Source: G965205725 sp965205725
GTDB lineage: Bacteria > Pseudomonadota > Gammaproteobacteria > Pseudomonadales > Halieaceae
NCBI GenBank assembly: GCA_965205725.1
Contig: OZ242189.1
Location: forward strand, 620,001-684,000
Length of the DNA stretch: 64,000 nucleotides
Direction: 5' to 3'
A program made the translations under genes and the position numbers. The notes beneath the pieces were generated by a model. The model was not told the DNA's origin and did not search any database. It worked only from the letters and a program-made list of their open reading frames with translations. Positions 33,477 to 41,615 of this stretch are shown here, one piece after another (position 1 is the stretch's first letter; the number at the start of each line of letters is the position of its first letter).

Positions 33477-34199
33477 ATGCGCGTTTCACTACAGCCTGCC
33501 TATGTATTGCATACACGCCCATACCGAGATACCTCATTATTGGTTGAGCTATTCAGTCGAGACTATGGTCGCGTGTCTCTGGTTGCCAAGGGTGCCAAAG
33601 CCGCAGCGTCAAAGAAAACCCGCGGTGGTAGCCAGGCCGCTTTGCTGCAGCCATTTGTGCCGCTGCTATGTTCCTGGAGCGGCCGCAGTGAGTTAAGAAC
33701 TTCAACCGGCTGCGAACCGCGTGGCCCGGCCATGACTTTGCAGGGAAAGCAGGTTTACTGCGGCTTGTACGTTAATGAGCTTATGAACCGCCTTTTGCAT
33801 CACGATGATGCTCATAACGACCTGTTTGGTCGTTATGAGCAGGTATTGGCAGATATACGCGATACAGATCAACTGGACCTTGTGTTGCGGCAGTTTGAGT
33901 TTCGTTTACTGGAAAGCCTCGGTTATGGTTTTGACCTGCAAACAGATGGCTTGAGCGGAGACCCGGTTGCGGACGGGCAGTGGTATGTCTTTCACAATGA
34001 GCATGGATTAGTGGCTGCTCGGGGTGAGACTGGTCGCGGTGCCCCCCGCTTTAGCGGAGAGGAACTGCTGCGAATTAGTCGCGGAGAGTTCGATGAAAAC
34101 AGCCGCCAGTGCGCCAAGCGTCTGATGCGAACAGCCTTGGCGGTACACCTGGGCGCTAAGCCATTGAAGAGTCGGGAATTGTTTGGAGCGATTTCATGA
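33477..34199 (+). CDS. recO: DNA repair protein RecO
   Basis: About 240 residues. The N-terminal OB-fold start AYVLHTRPYRDTSLLVELFS and GRVSLVAKGA are typical of RecO, which loads RecA with RecF and RecR. ATG at 33477 is preferred over an upstream TTG at 33453 since RecO proteins begin close to this motif. In related genomes pdxJ follows recO; here acpS follows directly with an ATGA overlap. Confidence 0.93.
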   Translation: MRVSLQPAYVLHTRPYRDTSLLVELFSRDYGRVSLVAKGAKAAASKKTRGGSQAALLQPFVPLLCSWSGRSELRTSTGCEPRGPAMTLQGKQVYCGLYVNELMNRLLHHDDAHNDLFGRYEQVLADIRDTDQLDLVLRQFEFRLLESLGYGFDLQTDGLSGDPVADGQWYVFHNEHGLVAARGETGRGAPRFSGEELLRISRGEFDENSRQCAKRLMRTALAVHLGAKPLKSRELFGAIS

Positions 34200-34567
34200 T
34201 TGCGATTGGAACCGATATTGTTCGAGTCAGCCGCATAGATGAAGTGATAGAGCGCCACGGTGAACGTTTTGTGAACCGAATTCTTACGCCTCGGGAGTTT
34301 GAGGAGTACCAGTCCAGTACCATGGCCAACCGGCTGCTGGCGAAACGCTTTGCTGCCAAGGAGGCTATCGTCAAAGCCTTGGGTACCGGGATAGGCAATG
34401 GCGTCAGTTGGCAGGATATGTGTGTTGAACACGATGAATTGGGAAAGCCTCTGGCGCGACTTAGCGGCGGTGCAGCGGCTCAAGCCGAATTGCTGGGTGC
34501 CGCACATGTGATGTTAAGTCTGGCGGGCGAAGATGCCTATGTGGTGGCTTTCGCTGCACTAAGTTAG
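34196..34567 (+). CDS. acpS: Holo-acyl-carrier-protein synthase
   Basis: A 123-residue phosphopantetheinyl transferase. Mg-binding IGTDIVRVSRI is near residues 3-13 and KRFAAKEAIVKALGTGIG near 50-67, both diagnostic. It activates ACP with CoA. It is coupled to recO by ATGA. Confidence 0.96.
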   Translation: MIAIGTDIVRVSRIDEVIERHGERFVNRILTPREFEEYQSSTMANRLLAKRFAAKEAIVKALGTGIGNGVSWQDMCVEHDELGKPLARLSGGAAAQAELLGAAHVMLSLAGEDAYVVAFAALS

Positions 34568-34576
34568 GGGTATAAT
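34554..34576 (+). promoter_or_regulatory. Candidate promoter of cysM
   Basis: A perfect TATAAT at 34571-34576, 37 bases before the cysM ATG and just after the acpS stop. The -35 region is weak. Confidence 0.4.
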
Positions 34577-34613
34577 CGCCCACCCAATATCTCGGTATTC
34601 GCCCTCCAACCCT

Positions 34614-35510
34614 ATGTCCAAATATCCAACAATAGAAGCCTGCGTCGGTAATACAGCACTGGTGCGGTTACAGCGCATGAACGCTGATAGCAGTAATACG
34701 ATCTTGTTGAAACTGGAAGGAAACAATCCCGCAGGATCGGTTAAAGATCGACCGGCTATGAATATGATTCGCAGCGCTGAAGAGCGCGGCGAGATCAAAC
34801 CTGGCGATACACTGATAGAAGCCACCAGCGGTAATACGGGTATTGCTTTGGCGATGGCTGCTGCTATCAGTGGCTATCGCTTGGTATTGATCATGCCCTC
34901 TCATATGAGTGAGGAGCGAAAACTGGCGATGGCGGCCTATGGCGCAGAGCTGGTTGAGGTGACTCAGGAAGAAGGTATGGAGGGTGCGCGGGACCTGGCA
35001 CTCGAAATGCAGGCTCGCGGCGAAGGACGGGTACTGGATCAATTTGCCAACCCCGACAACCCGGCAGCGCACTATGGGGGCACCGGCCCGGAGATTTGGC
35101 AGCAAACCGATGGCGAGATCACCCACTTTATTAGTTCTATGGGCACCACTGGTACCATTATGGGTGCATCACGCTTCTTCAAAGAAACCAATCCAGGTAT
35201 ACAGGTGATTGGCCTACAGCCGGAGGACGGTTCGAGCATTCCTGGTATTCGCCGCTGGCCAGAGGAGTACCTGCCCAGTATTTACGAGGCTCCGCGGGTC
35301 GATCGAATTCTCGATATCTCTCAGCGGGAATCGGAGGTCACTATGCGCCGTCTGGCGGCTGAAGAGGGTATTTTTTGTGGTGTCTCTTCTGGCGGCGCCG
35401 TAGCTGGTGCCTTGCGTATTTCAGTTGAAGTTGAAAACGCCATCATTGTTGCCATTATCTGCGACAGGGGAGATCGCTATTTGTCCACTGGCGTTTTCGT
35501 GGATGATTAG
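34614..35510 (+). CDS. cysM: Cysteine synthase B
   Basis: A 298-residue PLP enzyme making cysteine from O-acetylserine and sulfide or thiosulfate. The PLP lysine is in NPAGSVKDRPAMNM near residues 37-50, TSGNTGIALA near 67-76, and ISSMGTTGTIMG near 170-181. RRWPEEYLPSI is characteristic of CysM rather than CysK. Confidence 0.95.
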   Translation: MSKYPTIEACVGNTALVRLQRMNADSSNTILLKLEGNNPAGSVKDRPAMNMIRSAEERGEIKPGDTLIEATSGNTGIALAMAAAISGYRLVLIMPSHMSEERKLAMAAYGAELVEVTQEEGMEGARDLALEMQARGEGRVLDQFANPDNPAAHYGGTGPEIWQQTDGEITHFISSMGTTGTIMGASRFFKETNPGIQVIGLQPEDGSSIPGIRRWPEEYLPSIYEAPRVDRILDISQRESEVTMRRLAAEEGIFCGVSSGGAVAGALRISVEVENAIIVAIICDRGDRYLSTGVFVDD

Positions 35511-35592
35511 TCCGCGTACCCGTTCGTCTACTTGTGCTGCCGGGATTGGCTGTGTATGGTGTCGCCCTCTGGAAAAAGCAGGTTCTCTAATT

Positions 35593-36240
35593 ATGCGATT
35601 GATTCTCTTAGGCGCTCCCGGCGCAGGCAAAGGTACTCAAGCGAAGTTCATCTGTGAAAAATATGGCATACCGCAGATATCTACGGGAGACATGCTGCGC
35701 GCAGCCGTCAAGATGGGCACTGAGTTGGGTTTGCAGGCGAAAGCCGTGATGGATTCTGGCGCACTGGTTTCCGATGAAATTATCATTGGCCTGGTGCAGG
35801 AGCGAATTAAAGAACAAGACTGTGCAAACGGTTTTTTGTTTGACGGTTTTCCAAGAACTATTCCGCAGGCACAGGCGATGGTTGCTGCCGGAGTAAGTAT
35901 CGATCACGTCCTTGAAATTGCTGTTGAAGATGAAGAAATTGTCTCTCGTTTGAGCGGGCGTCGCGTGCACGAAGGCTCTGGTCGTGTTTACCATGTCATT
36001 CACAATCCGCCGAAGCAAGACGGTATTGATGATGAAACAGGCGATGCACTGGTGCAACGCAATGACGATATGGAAGAAACAGTACGTGTGCGTTTAGGTG
36101 TGTACCACGAGCAAACCGCTCCATTAATAGACTTTTATTCAAATTTGTCTAGCGATGATGCGCCCGCATATCATCGTGTTGAGGGTACAGGTTCCGTCGA
36201 TGAAATCTGTAACAAGTCATTAGCCGCTCTCGAAGGCTAA
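35593..36240 (+). CDS. adk: Adenylate kinase
   Basis: A 215-residue phosphotransferase (ATP + AMP = 2 ADP). The P-loop GAPGAGKGTQ is near residues 7-16, the AMP-binding ISTGDMLRAAV near 29-39 and FDGFPRT near 81-87. The start at 35593 matches the universal MRLILLG; the longer open frame overlaps cysM and is not used. Confidence 0.97.
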   Translation: MRLILLGAPGAGKGTQAKFICEKYGIPQISTGDMLRAAVKMGTELGLQAKAVMDSGALVSDEIIIGLVQERIKEQDCANGFLFDGFPRTIPQAQAMVAAGVSIDHVLEIAVEDEEIVSRLSGRRVHEGSGRVYHVIHNPPKQDGIDDETGDALVQRNDDMEETVRVRLGVYHEQTAPLIDFYSNLSSDDAPAYHRVEGTGSVDEICNKSLAALEG

Positions 36241-36272
36241 AAGTTAGTTAGAAAAAGCCACATTATTCCTTT

Positions 36273-36299
36273 GCAGTTACTGTTGTAACCTGCTTTTTT
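36273..36299 (+). terminator. Rho-independent terminator after adk
   Basis: The arms GCAGTTAC (36273-36280) and GTAACCTGC (36285-36293), with one bulged C, are followed by six T, 33 bases after the adk stop. Confidence 0.7.
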
Positions 36300-36355
36300 G
36301 TTGTGCTATTTTGGCCCTGCGTTATTTCAACTAATAACACTCGGGGATGAGTGAC

Positions 36356-36757
36356 ATGGCTACAGCAAAAAAGAAAGCAGCAAAAAAAGCAGCGCCAAAG
36401 AAAAAGACGCCAGCAAAGAAGAAAGTAGCGGCGAAAAAGAAAGTAGCGGCGAAAAAGAAATCAGCCGTTAAGAAAAAGGCAGCTCCCAAGAAAAAAGTAG
36501 CCGTCAAGAAAAAGACAGCCGCTAAAAAGAAAGCAGCTCCCAAGAAAAAGGCAGCGGCGAAAAAGAAAGTAGTGGCGAAAAAGAAATCAGCCGTTAAGAA
36601 AAAGGCAGCCGTCAAGAAAAAGACAGCCGTCAAGAAAAAGGTGGCCGCTAAAAAGAAAGCAGCCCCCAAGAAAAAAGCAGCTCCCAAGAAAAAGGCAGCC
36701 GTTAGGAAAAAGGTAGCCGCTAAAAAGAAAGCAGCTCCCAAGCGGAAAAAGAAGTAA
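36356..36757 (+). CDS. Lysine/alanine-rich histone H1-like protein
   Basis: A 133-residue protein made almost wholly of repeats of the form KKKxAxKKK (AAPKKK, AAKKK, AVKKK), ending KRKKK, with very high positive charge. Such proteins (AlgP/Hc1-like) bind DNA non-specifically. ATG at 36356 gives MATAKKK; the ATG three codons upstream is also possible. It stands alone between two terminators. The reverse strand is also open throughout, an artefact of the repeat composition. Confidence 0.85.
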   Translation: MATAKKKAAKKAAPKKKTPAKKKVAAKKKVAAKKKSAVKKKAAPKKKVAVKKKTAAKKKAAPKKKAAAKKKVVAKKKSAVKKKAAVKKKTAVKKKVAAKKKAAPKKKAAPKKKAAVRKKVAAKKKAAPKRKKK

Positions 36758-36776
36758 GCCGCTAGCCTGGACCGAT

Positions 36777-36802
36777 AAACCCGTTGTTAAGACGGGTTTT
36801 TT
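36777..36802 (+). terminator. Rho-independent terminator after the histone-like gene
   Basis: The stem AAACCCGT (36777-36784) with ACGGGTTT (36792-36799) is followed by T residues, 19 bases after the stop. It also overlaps the 3' end of the convergent mobA. Confidence 0.75.
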
Positions 36803-37377
36803 ATGTCTGCTTTTGATGCCGATTGACACCTGTTGTGATTGGCGAACTTGCCTGGGCAGTCGGAAAAGTCTACGGATCGGTATTTTAATTGCTGGTGCCA
36901 TCTGTTTACGGCCCGCCCACCCTTGGCTAAATACTCGTACAGAGAATCCAGCGTGCGTTTGTGTATCGCGCAGAACAAATATTGTGACCGTGTTCCGTCG
37001 TGAGCGAAACTTAGATCCAGATGCTGGGTATCCATGGTCAGGACAAGCCGCTCAACAAGATCCTGGGGTGGGTCAGGGCAATCACAGGGTACGCAAACAG
37101 AGATTTCCGTTGTTGTCACAGCCAGGGCAGCAGACACTCCCGCTAAAGGCCCCTGATATTTAGGCAATGTGTCTTCAACGATTACTGGTGCCATAGCTCG
37201 ATAGCGATCCAGGTTTCGATTGCAGCTAATGATCAGTGAGTCTACCTGTGGCGTGAAAACGTCCAAAAGGGCTTCGATGCGTGTACTTTCGCCCCATGGC
37301 AGAAGTCCTTTGTCCGCGCCGCCAGTACGGCGACCCTGGCCGCCCGAGAGAACAATACCTGTAACTGCTGATGTCAT
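36787..37377 (-). CDS. mobA: Molybdenum cofactor guanylyltransferase
   Basis: A 196-residue enzyme that adds GMP to molybdopterin. VLSGGQGRRTGGADKGLL near residues 8-25 is the nucleotide-binding signature, and VPCDCPDPP near 98-106 is the metal aspartate region (usually VPCDTP). The start at 37377 follows family length; the open frame goes 39 codons further. The stop falls within the histone-like gene's terminator. Confidence 0.9.
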   Translation of the reverse strand: MTSAVTGIVLSGGQGRRTGGADKGLLPWGESTRIEALLDVFTPQVDSLIISCNRNLDRYRAMAPVIVEDTLPKYQGPLAGVSAALAVTTTEISVCVPCDCPDPPQDLVERLVLTMDTQHLDLSFAHDGTRSQYLFCAIHKRTLDSLYEYLAKGGRAVNRWHQQLKYRSVDFSDCPGKFANHNRCQSASKADIKNPS

Positions 37378-37475
37378 AGTTTCAAAGAGGAATACTTGTG
37401 TTGTACTTCCACAGTATGTGATGCTTTGTCCCTCAATAAAATAGCTATTTTCCTTAAAATTCATATCCTGTGTTA

Positions 37476-38189
37476 ATGCCCAATATTCTTGCAATAGATA
37501 CTGCCACTGACATTTGCTCTATAGCGTTGCGCGTAGATGGCGAGACGCGCCAGCTCAGTGAAAATATTCCGCGCCAGCACAGCCAGCGTTTGTTCAGCAT
37601 GCTCCGTGAACTGTTACCTGATGGAAATCTGAAGGAGCAGGGTGTTGACCTGCTGAGCTACAACCACGGCCCCGGTTCTTTTACAGGCTTGCGCATTGCC
37701 GCCAGTGCGATTCAAGGCCTGGCCTTTAGTAACTCACTGCCTGTGGCCGCCATATCCAGCTTGGCTTGTATGGCAGAAGGTGCGCGCCGCCGTGGTGAAC
37801 TGGCGGTGGGACAAGCAGCTTTGGTATTGCTGGATGCGCGCATTAATGAAGTTTACTGGGCACTCTACCAAGCCACCGCAGACCGTGTTGTGCCTGTTCA
37901 CGCCGACACAGTTGCCAGGCCCGATCAACTACCCGAGTCAGCATTTGAGTCAATGAGCGAGTTTCTCGCAGTGGGTAACGGCTTGAATTATTGTGACACT
38001 CTGCCGAGTGATGTGCGTGACAAAATTTCAGTTCAGTCTACAGAGTTGTGGCCCAATACGCTGGATACTATTTCTCTGGCTGATCTAAGTTGGCAGTCTG
38101 GCAAGTTGCAGGATGCTCACAATGTCGCCCCTGTGTATGTGCGTGATAAAATTGGCTGGAAAAAACTGGCTGAGCAGGGGCCGCAGTGA
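37476..38189 (+). CDS. tsaB: tRNA t6A biosynthesis protein TsaB
   Basis: A 237-residue pseudo-enzyme partner of TsaD for threonylcarbamoyladenosine at tRNA position 37. NILAIDTATDICSIAL near residues 3-18 and NHGPGSFTGLRIAAS near 63-77 are diagnostic. The ATG at 37476 is preferred over a GTG two codons upstream. Its stop overlaps the uppP start (GTGA). Confidence 0.94.
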   Translation: MPNILAIDTATDICSIALRVDGETRQLSENIPRQHSQRLFSMLRELLPDGNLKEQGVDLLSYNHGPGSFTGLRIAASAIQGLAFSNSLPVAAISSLACMAEGARRRGELAVGQAALVLLDARINEVYWALYQATADRVVPVHADTVARPDQLPESAFESMSEFLAVGNGLNYCDTLPSDVRDKISVQSTELWPNTLDTISLADLSWQSGKLQDAHNVAPVYVRDKIGWKKLAEQGPQ

Positions 38190-38983
38190 TTGATTGGTGG
38201 CAGACTGCCGTATTGGCGCTGGTACAGGGTTTAACAGAATTCTTACCCGTTTCCAGTTCAGCACATCTGATTTTGTCCGCTCAACTGCTGGGATGGCAGG
38301 ATCAGGGGCTGGCATTTGATGTCGCTGTTCACGTCGGCTCCCTACTGGCGGTGCTTGTATATTTTCGCAGTGATCTCGCTGAGCTATCATTGGGTAGCTT
38401 CCAGGAATTACGCGATGGCAACCCAGACAAGCACCTGTTTATGGTGCTGTGTCTGCTTGTGGCAACTATACCGGCTGGTTTAGCGGGGATTCTTGCGAAA
38501 GATTGGGTTGCAAGCGAGCTGCGTTCGCTTCATGTTATTGCCGCTACAACAATTGGTTTTGGTTTATTGCTAGGCTGGGCCGACCGCCGCGGTGGTGGTA
38601 GACAATCACTCACTTTACGGGGTGCTATCTGGATTGGCCTGGCTCAGGCCCTGGCGATTGTGCCGGGAACTTCGCGCTCTGGTGTAACCATGACTATGGC
38701 TTTAATGTGTGGTTTAGGCCGCTCGGAATCTGCAAGGTTTTCCTTTTTACTGTCTATTCCAATCATCGCAGCGGCGGGCTTGCTAGAGGTGATTGAAATG
38801 GTTAGCTCTGGCTCTGCGGTCAACTGGGGCGGTCTGCTGGTCGCTGCTGGTTTGTCTGGTGTGGCCGCCTTTGCCTGCATTGGATGGTTCATTGGCCTTA
38901 TTGAGCGGGTGGGCTTTTTACCTTTTGTTATTTATCGAGTGCTGCTGGGCTTGGTGCTTTTGGGCGTTATTTTGTGGTATTGA
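38186..38983 (+). CDS. uppP: Undecaprenyl-diphosphatase
   Basis: A 265-residue polytopic membrane enzyme (BacA family) recycling undecaprenyl pyrophosphate for cell-wall synthesis; also linked to bacitracin resistance. LVQGLTEFLPVSSSAHLIL near residues 13-31 and PGTSRSGVTMTMAL near 157-170 are the catalytic motifs. The start is GTG, coupled to tsaB. Confidence 0.96.
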   Translation: MIDWWQTAVLALVQGLTEFLPVSSSAHLILSAQLLGWQDQGLAFDVAVHVGSLLAVLVYFRSDLAELSLGSFQELRDGNPDKHLFMVLCLLVATIPAGLAGILAKDWVASELRSLHVIAATTIGFGLLLGWADRRGGGRQSLTLRGAIWIGLAQALAIVPGTSRSGVTMTMALMCGLGRSESARFSFLLSIPIIAAAGLLEVIEMVSSGSAVNWGGLLVAAGLSGVAAFACIGWFIGLIERVGFLPFVIYRVLLGLVLLGVILWY

Positions 38984-39007
38984 AGTCGTATTTCTGGCAA
39001 GCAAAAT

Positions 39008-40342
39008 ATGACGGCGATTCAGAAAAATTGGGAATTAGTGATGGAACTGGATGCATACAATAGGGCTTTTCTGGAGTTTATGGAACGGGTGACCTCACCG
39101 TTTCACGCGGTCAAAGAGATGGCAGTGCGTTTACAGCAGACAGGTTTTACTCGCTTGCGCGAAGGTGACCACTGGGATATTTCGGCGGGTAACGGCTATT
39201 ACCTGATTCGCAATGATAGCTCCGTGATTGCTTTTCGGGCAGGTAGTGAGTCCGGTATTGAAAATGGTCTGAGAATGGTCAGTGCACACACCGATAGCCC
39301 CTGTTTGATGGCCAAGCCAGAACCAGAGAAGGTTAGTCAGGGTTATCGGCAACTCGGTGTAGAGGTGTACGGCGGTGCACTCCTAAACCCGTGGTTTGAC
39401 CGCGACCTGTCAATGTCTGGTCGCGTTGCCTATGAAGATAGTGATGGTCTGCTGTGTAAGCAGTTGGTTGATTTTCGCCGTCCGGTAGCGGTTATTCCAA
39501 GTTTGGCAATTCACCTGGACCGCGAAGCTAATAAGTCTCGCAGTATTAACCCGCAGACCGATATTGTACCTGTGTTATCGATGGGCGACTCCCTGGACTT
39601 GCGCACATTATTAGCACAGCGTTTACGGGAAGAGCACGGCGACTTTGATGTGAGCAAGGTTCTCGATTATGAGCTGTGCTTTTACGATACCCAGGCGCCG
39701 CAGCAGGTCGGCTTGGAGGGAGAATTCATTGCCTCGGCGCGACTCGACAATTTGCTCTCCTGCTATGCAAGTTTGCATGCAATTAGCAACAGCGATGCGA
39801 CTCAAAGCAGCTTGCTGGTTTGTAGCGATCACGAAGAAGTAGGCAGTGTGTCAGCCGTTGGCGCCCAGGGGTCGTTCCTGCAATCGGTGCTACAACAGTT
39901 GTGCCCGGATGTGCAAAAGTACAATGCCATGGTAGATGCCTCTTGCATGATTTCTTCGGATAATGCACACGGCGTGCATCCAAACTTTGCGAATAGGCAC
40001 GATGATAATCATGGTCCTGTATTGAATGGTGGGCCAGTGATCAAAACCAATGCCAATCAGCGCTATGCCAGTAACAGTGGAACAGCGGCTTTGTTTCGTC
40101 AGTTGTGCACCAGGCAAGACATTCCTGTGCAGTCGTTTGTGGTGAGAACTGATATGGCCTGTGGTTCGACAATCGGACCGTTAACTGCTGCGAAAATAGG
40201 GGTGCGTACACTGGATGTAGGAGTTCCGCAGTTTGCCATGCACTCTATTCGCGAGCTGACAGGTAGTATTGATCCCTGGCGGTTGGCGCGTGTGCTAACC
40301 GCCTATATGGATTGGAGCGGTGCTCTACAGGCATCTGGCTAG
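39008..40342 (+). CDS. apeB: M18 family aminopeptidase
   Basis: A 444-residue zinc aminopeptidase. Metal-site motifs are visible: HTDSP near residue 95, SARLDNLLSC near 240, and SDHEEVGSVSAVGA near 276-289, with a final His in PQFAMHSIREL. ATG at 39041 would drop 11 residues and is possible. It prefers acidic or neutral N-terminal residues in characterised relatives. Confidence 0.93.
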   Translation: MTAIQKNWELVMELDAYNRAFLEFMERVTSPFHAVKEMAVRLQQTGFTRLREGDHWDISAGNGYYLIRNDSSVIAFRAGSESGIENGLRMVSAHTDSPCLMAKPEPEKVSQGYRQLGVEVYGGALLNPWFDRDLSMSGRVAYEDSDGLLCKQLVDFRRPVAVIPSLAIHLDREANKSRSINPQTDIVPVLSMGDSLDLRTLLAQRLREEHGDFDVSKVLDYELCFYDTQAPQQVGLEGEFIASARLDNLLSCYASLHAISNSDATQSSLLVCSDHEEVGSVSAVGAQGSFLQSVLQQLCPDVQKYNAMVDASCMISSDNAHGVHPNFANRHDDNHGPVLNGGPVIKTNANQRYASNSGTAALFRQLCTRQDIPVQSFVVRTDMACGSTIGPLTAAKIGVRTLDVGVPQFAMHSIRELTGSIDPWRLARVLTAYMDWSGALQASG

Positions 40343-40588
40343 CAAAATGCGACTACCGTTGTTATCGGCCCAAGCGGCTGGTTTATCTGCAATGGTTCAG
40401 CGAGAAGACCTGCCATGGTGATACTGCCCATGCAGCGACTCTGATTACTGAGAATGCCTTTGAGGAAGTAAATGTAGAGGCGTTTTCGCCAGCGGTGCTG
40501 CTGCCGCAATATGCCGCGCATCTGCATAGCCTGACAGGCGGCGACTCTGTATTATAAGCGCCTTTTTAAAGGCTCGGTCTGTAAGGTC
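40343..40588. other. Intergenic region with an unrecognised open stretch
   Basis: Between apeB and trpS the plus strand has a 70-codon open stretch without a clear start, ending LLPQYAAHLHSLTGGDSVL before a TAA. It could be a gene remnant or chance; I recognise no family. The last 30 bases should contain the trpS ribosome site. Confidence 0.3.
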
Positions 40589-41596
40589 ATGCAAAAACAC
40601 CGCGTATTAACAGGTATCACCACTACAGGTACACCCCATCTTGGGAATTATGTGGGCGCCATTCGCCCGTCGATTCGTGCCAGTAAAGACGAGTCCATAG
40701 AGTCGTACTTTTTTCTGGCGGATTATCACGCCATTATTAAAGCGACCGACCCGGTACAGGTTCGTCAGTCCAGCAAGGAAATTGCCACTACCTGGTTGGC
40801 TCTCGGGTTGGATACCGACAACTCCCTGTTCTATCGTCAGAGCGATATTCCCGAGATTCCAGAGCTGACATGGATTCTCACATGCAATGCTGCAAAGGGT
40901 TTGATGAATCGCGCCCATGCCTACAAAGCCTCGGTGCAGGCCAATGAGGAGGCAGGAGAGGATTCAGACAACGGTATTATGATGGGCCTGTTTAGCTATC
41001 CAATTTTGATGGCCGCAGACATACTGATCTTCAAGGCCAATGATATTCCAGTGGGTCGCGACCAGATTCAGCACGTCGAAATGGCACGGGATATTGCCCA
41101 GAGATTCAATCATTATTTTGGTGAGGTGTTTACCTTGCCCAAAGCTGCGGTGGACGACAACGTAGCCGTGTTACAGGGCCTGGACGGACGCAAGATGAGC
41201 AAGAGCTACGGTAATACGATCCCTTTGTTTGAGAGTCCCAGGAAGTTACAAAAGGCGATCAACAAAATTAAAACCAATCTGCTGGAGCCGGGCGAGCCTA
41301 AAGACCCTGATGATTCAACCGTGTTTCAAATCTGGGAGGCCTTTGCAACGGCCGAACAGGCGCAGGCAATGCGCGAGGACTTTACCAACGGCATCGCCTG
41401 GGGTGAAGCCAAGAAGCGCTTATTTGAGCTGGTGAACGAAAAAATCGGCCCTGCCCGCGAGCGTTATGAGCAGTTGTTGGCCGAGCCGGATTTCGTTGAA
41501 GCACAATTGCAAAAGGGCGCTGAGCGCGCCCGTGAACAAGCCAGTGCTTTGCTGAGTAAAGTGCGTGAAGCTATCGGCTTAGGACCTATTTGTTAA
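40589..41596 (+). CDS. trpS: Tryptophanyl-tRNA synthetase
   Basis: A 335-residue class I synthetase. The HIGH-like motif is TPHLGNYVGA near residues 14-23, and the KMSKS loop is GRKMSKSYGNT near 200-210. GVTTTG-type ITTTGTPH and FILADYHA-like FFLADYHAII confirm the TrpRS identity. Confidence 0.96.
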   Translation: MQKHRVLTGITTTGTPHLGNYVGAIRPSIRASKDESIESYFFLADYHAIIKATDPVQVRQSSKEIATTWLALGLDTDNSLFYRQSDIPEIPELTWILTCNAAKGLMNRAHAYKASVQANEEAGEDSDNGIMMGLFSYPILMAADILIFKANDIPVGRDQIQHVEMARDIAQRFNHYFGEVFTLPKAAVDDNVAVLQGLDGRKMSKSYGNTIPLFESPRKLQKAINKIKTNLLEPGEPKDPDDSTVFQIWEAFATAEQAQAMREDFTNGIAWGEAKKRLFELVNEKIGPARERYEQLLAEPDFVEAQLQKGAERAREQASALLSKVREAIGLGPIC

Positions 41597-41615
41597 CTCT
41601 GGCCAGATAAACGAC

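Noticed and set aside
35407..35592. 62-codon N-terminal extension of adk
   Set aside because: It overlaps cysM and the Shine-Dalgarno and family start support ATG 35593.
36331..36741. Long open frame on the minus strand rich in Ala and Phe opposite the histone-like gene
   Set aside because: It is the complement of Lys-rich repeats; no start signal and not protein-like beyond composition. The plus strand encodes a known type of protein.
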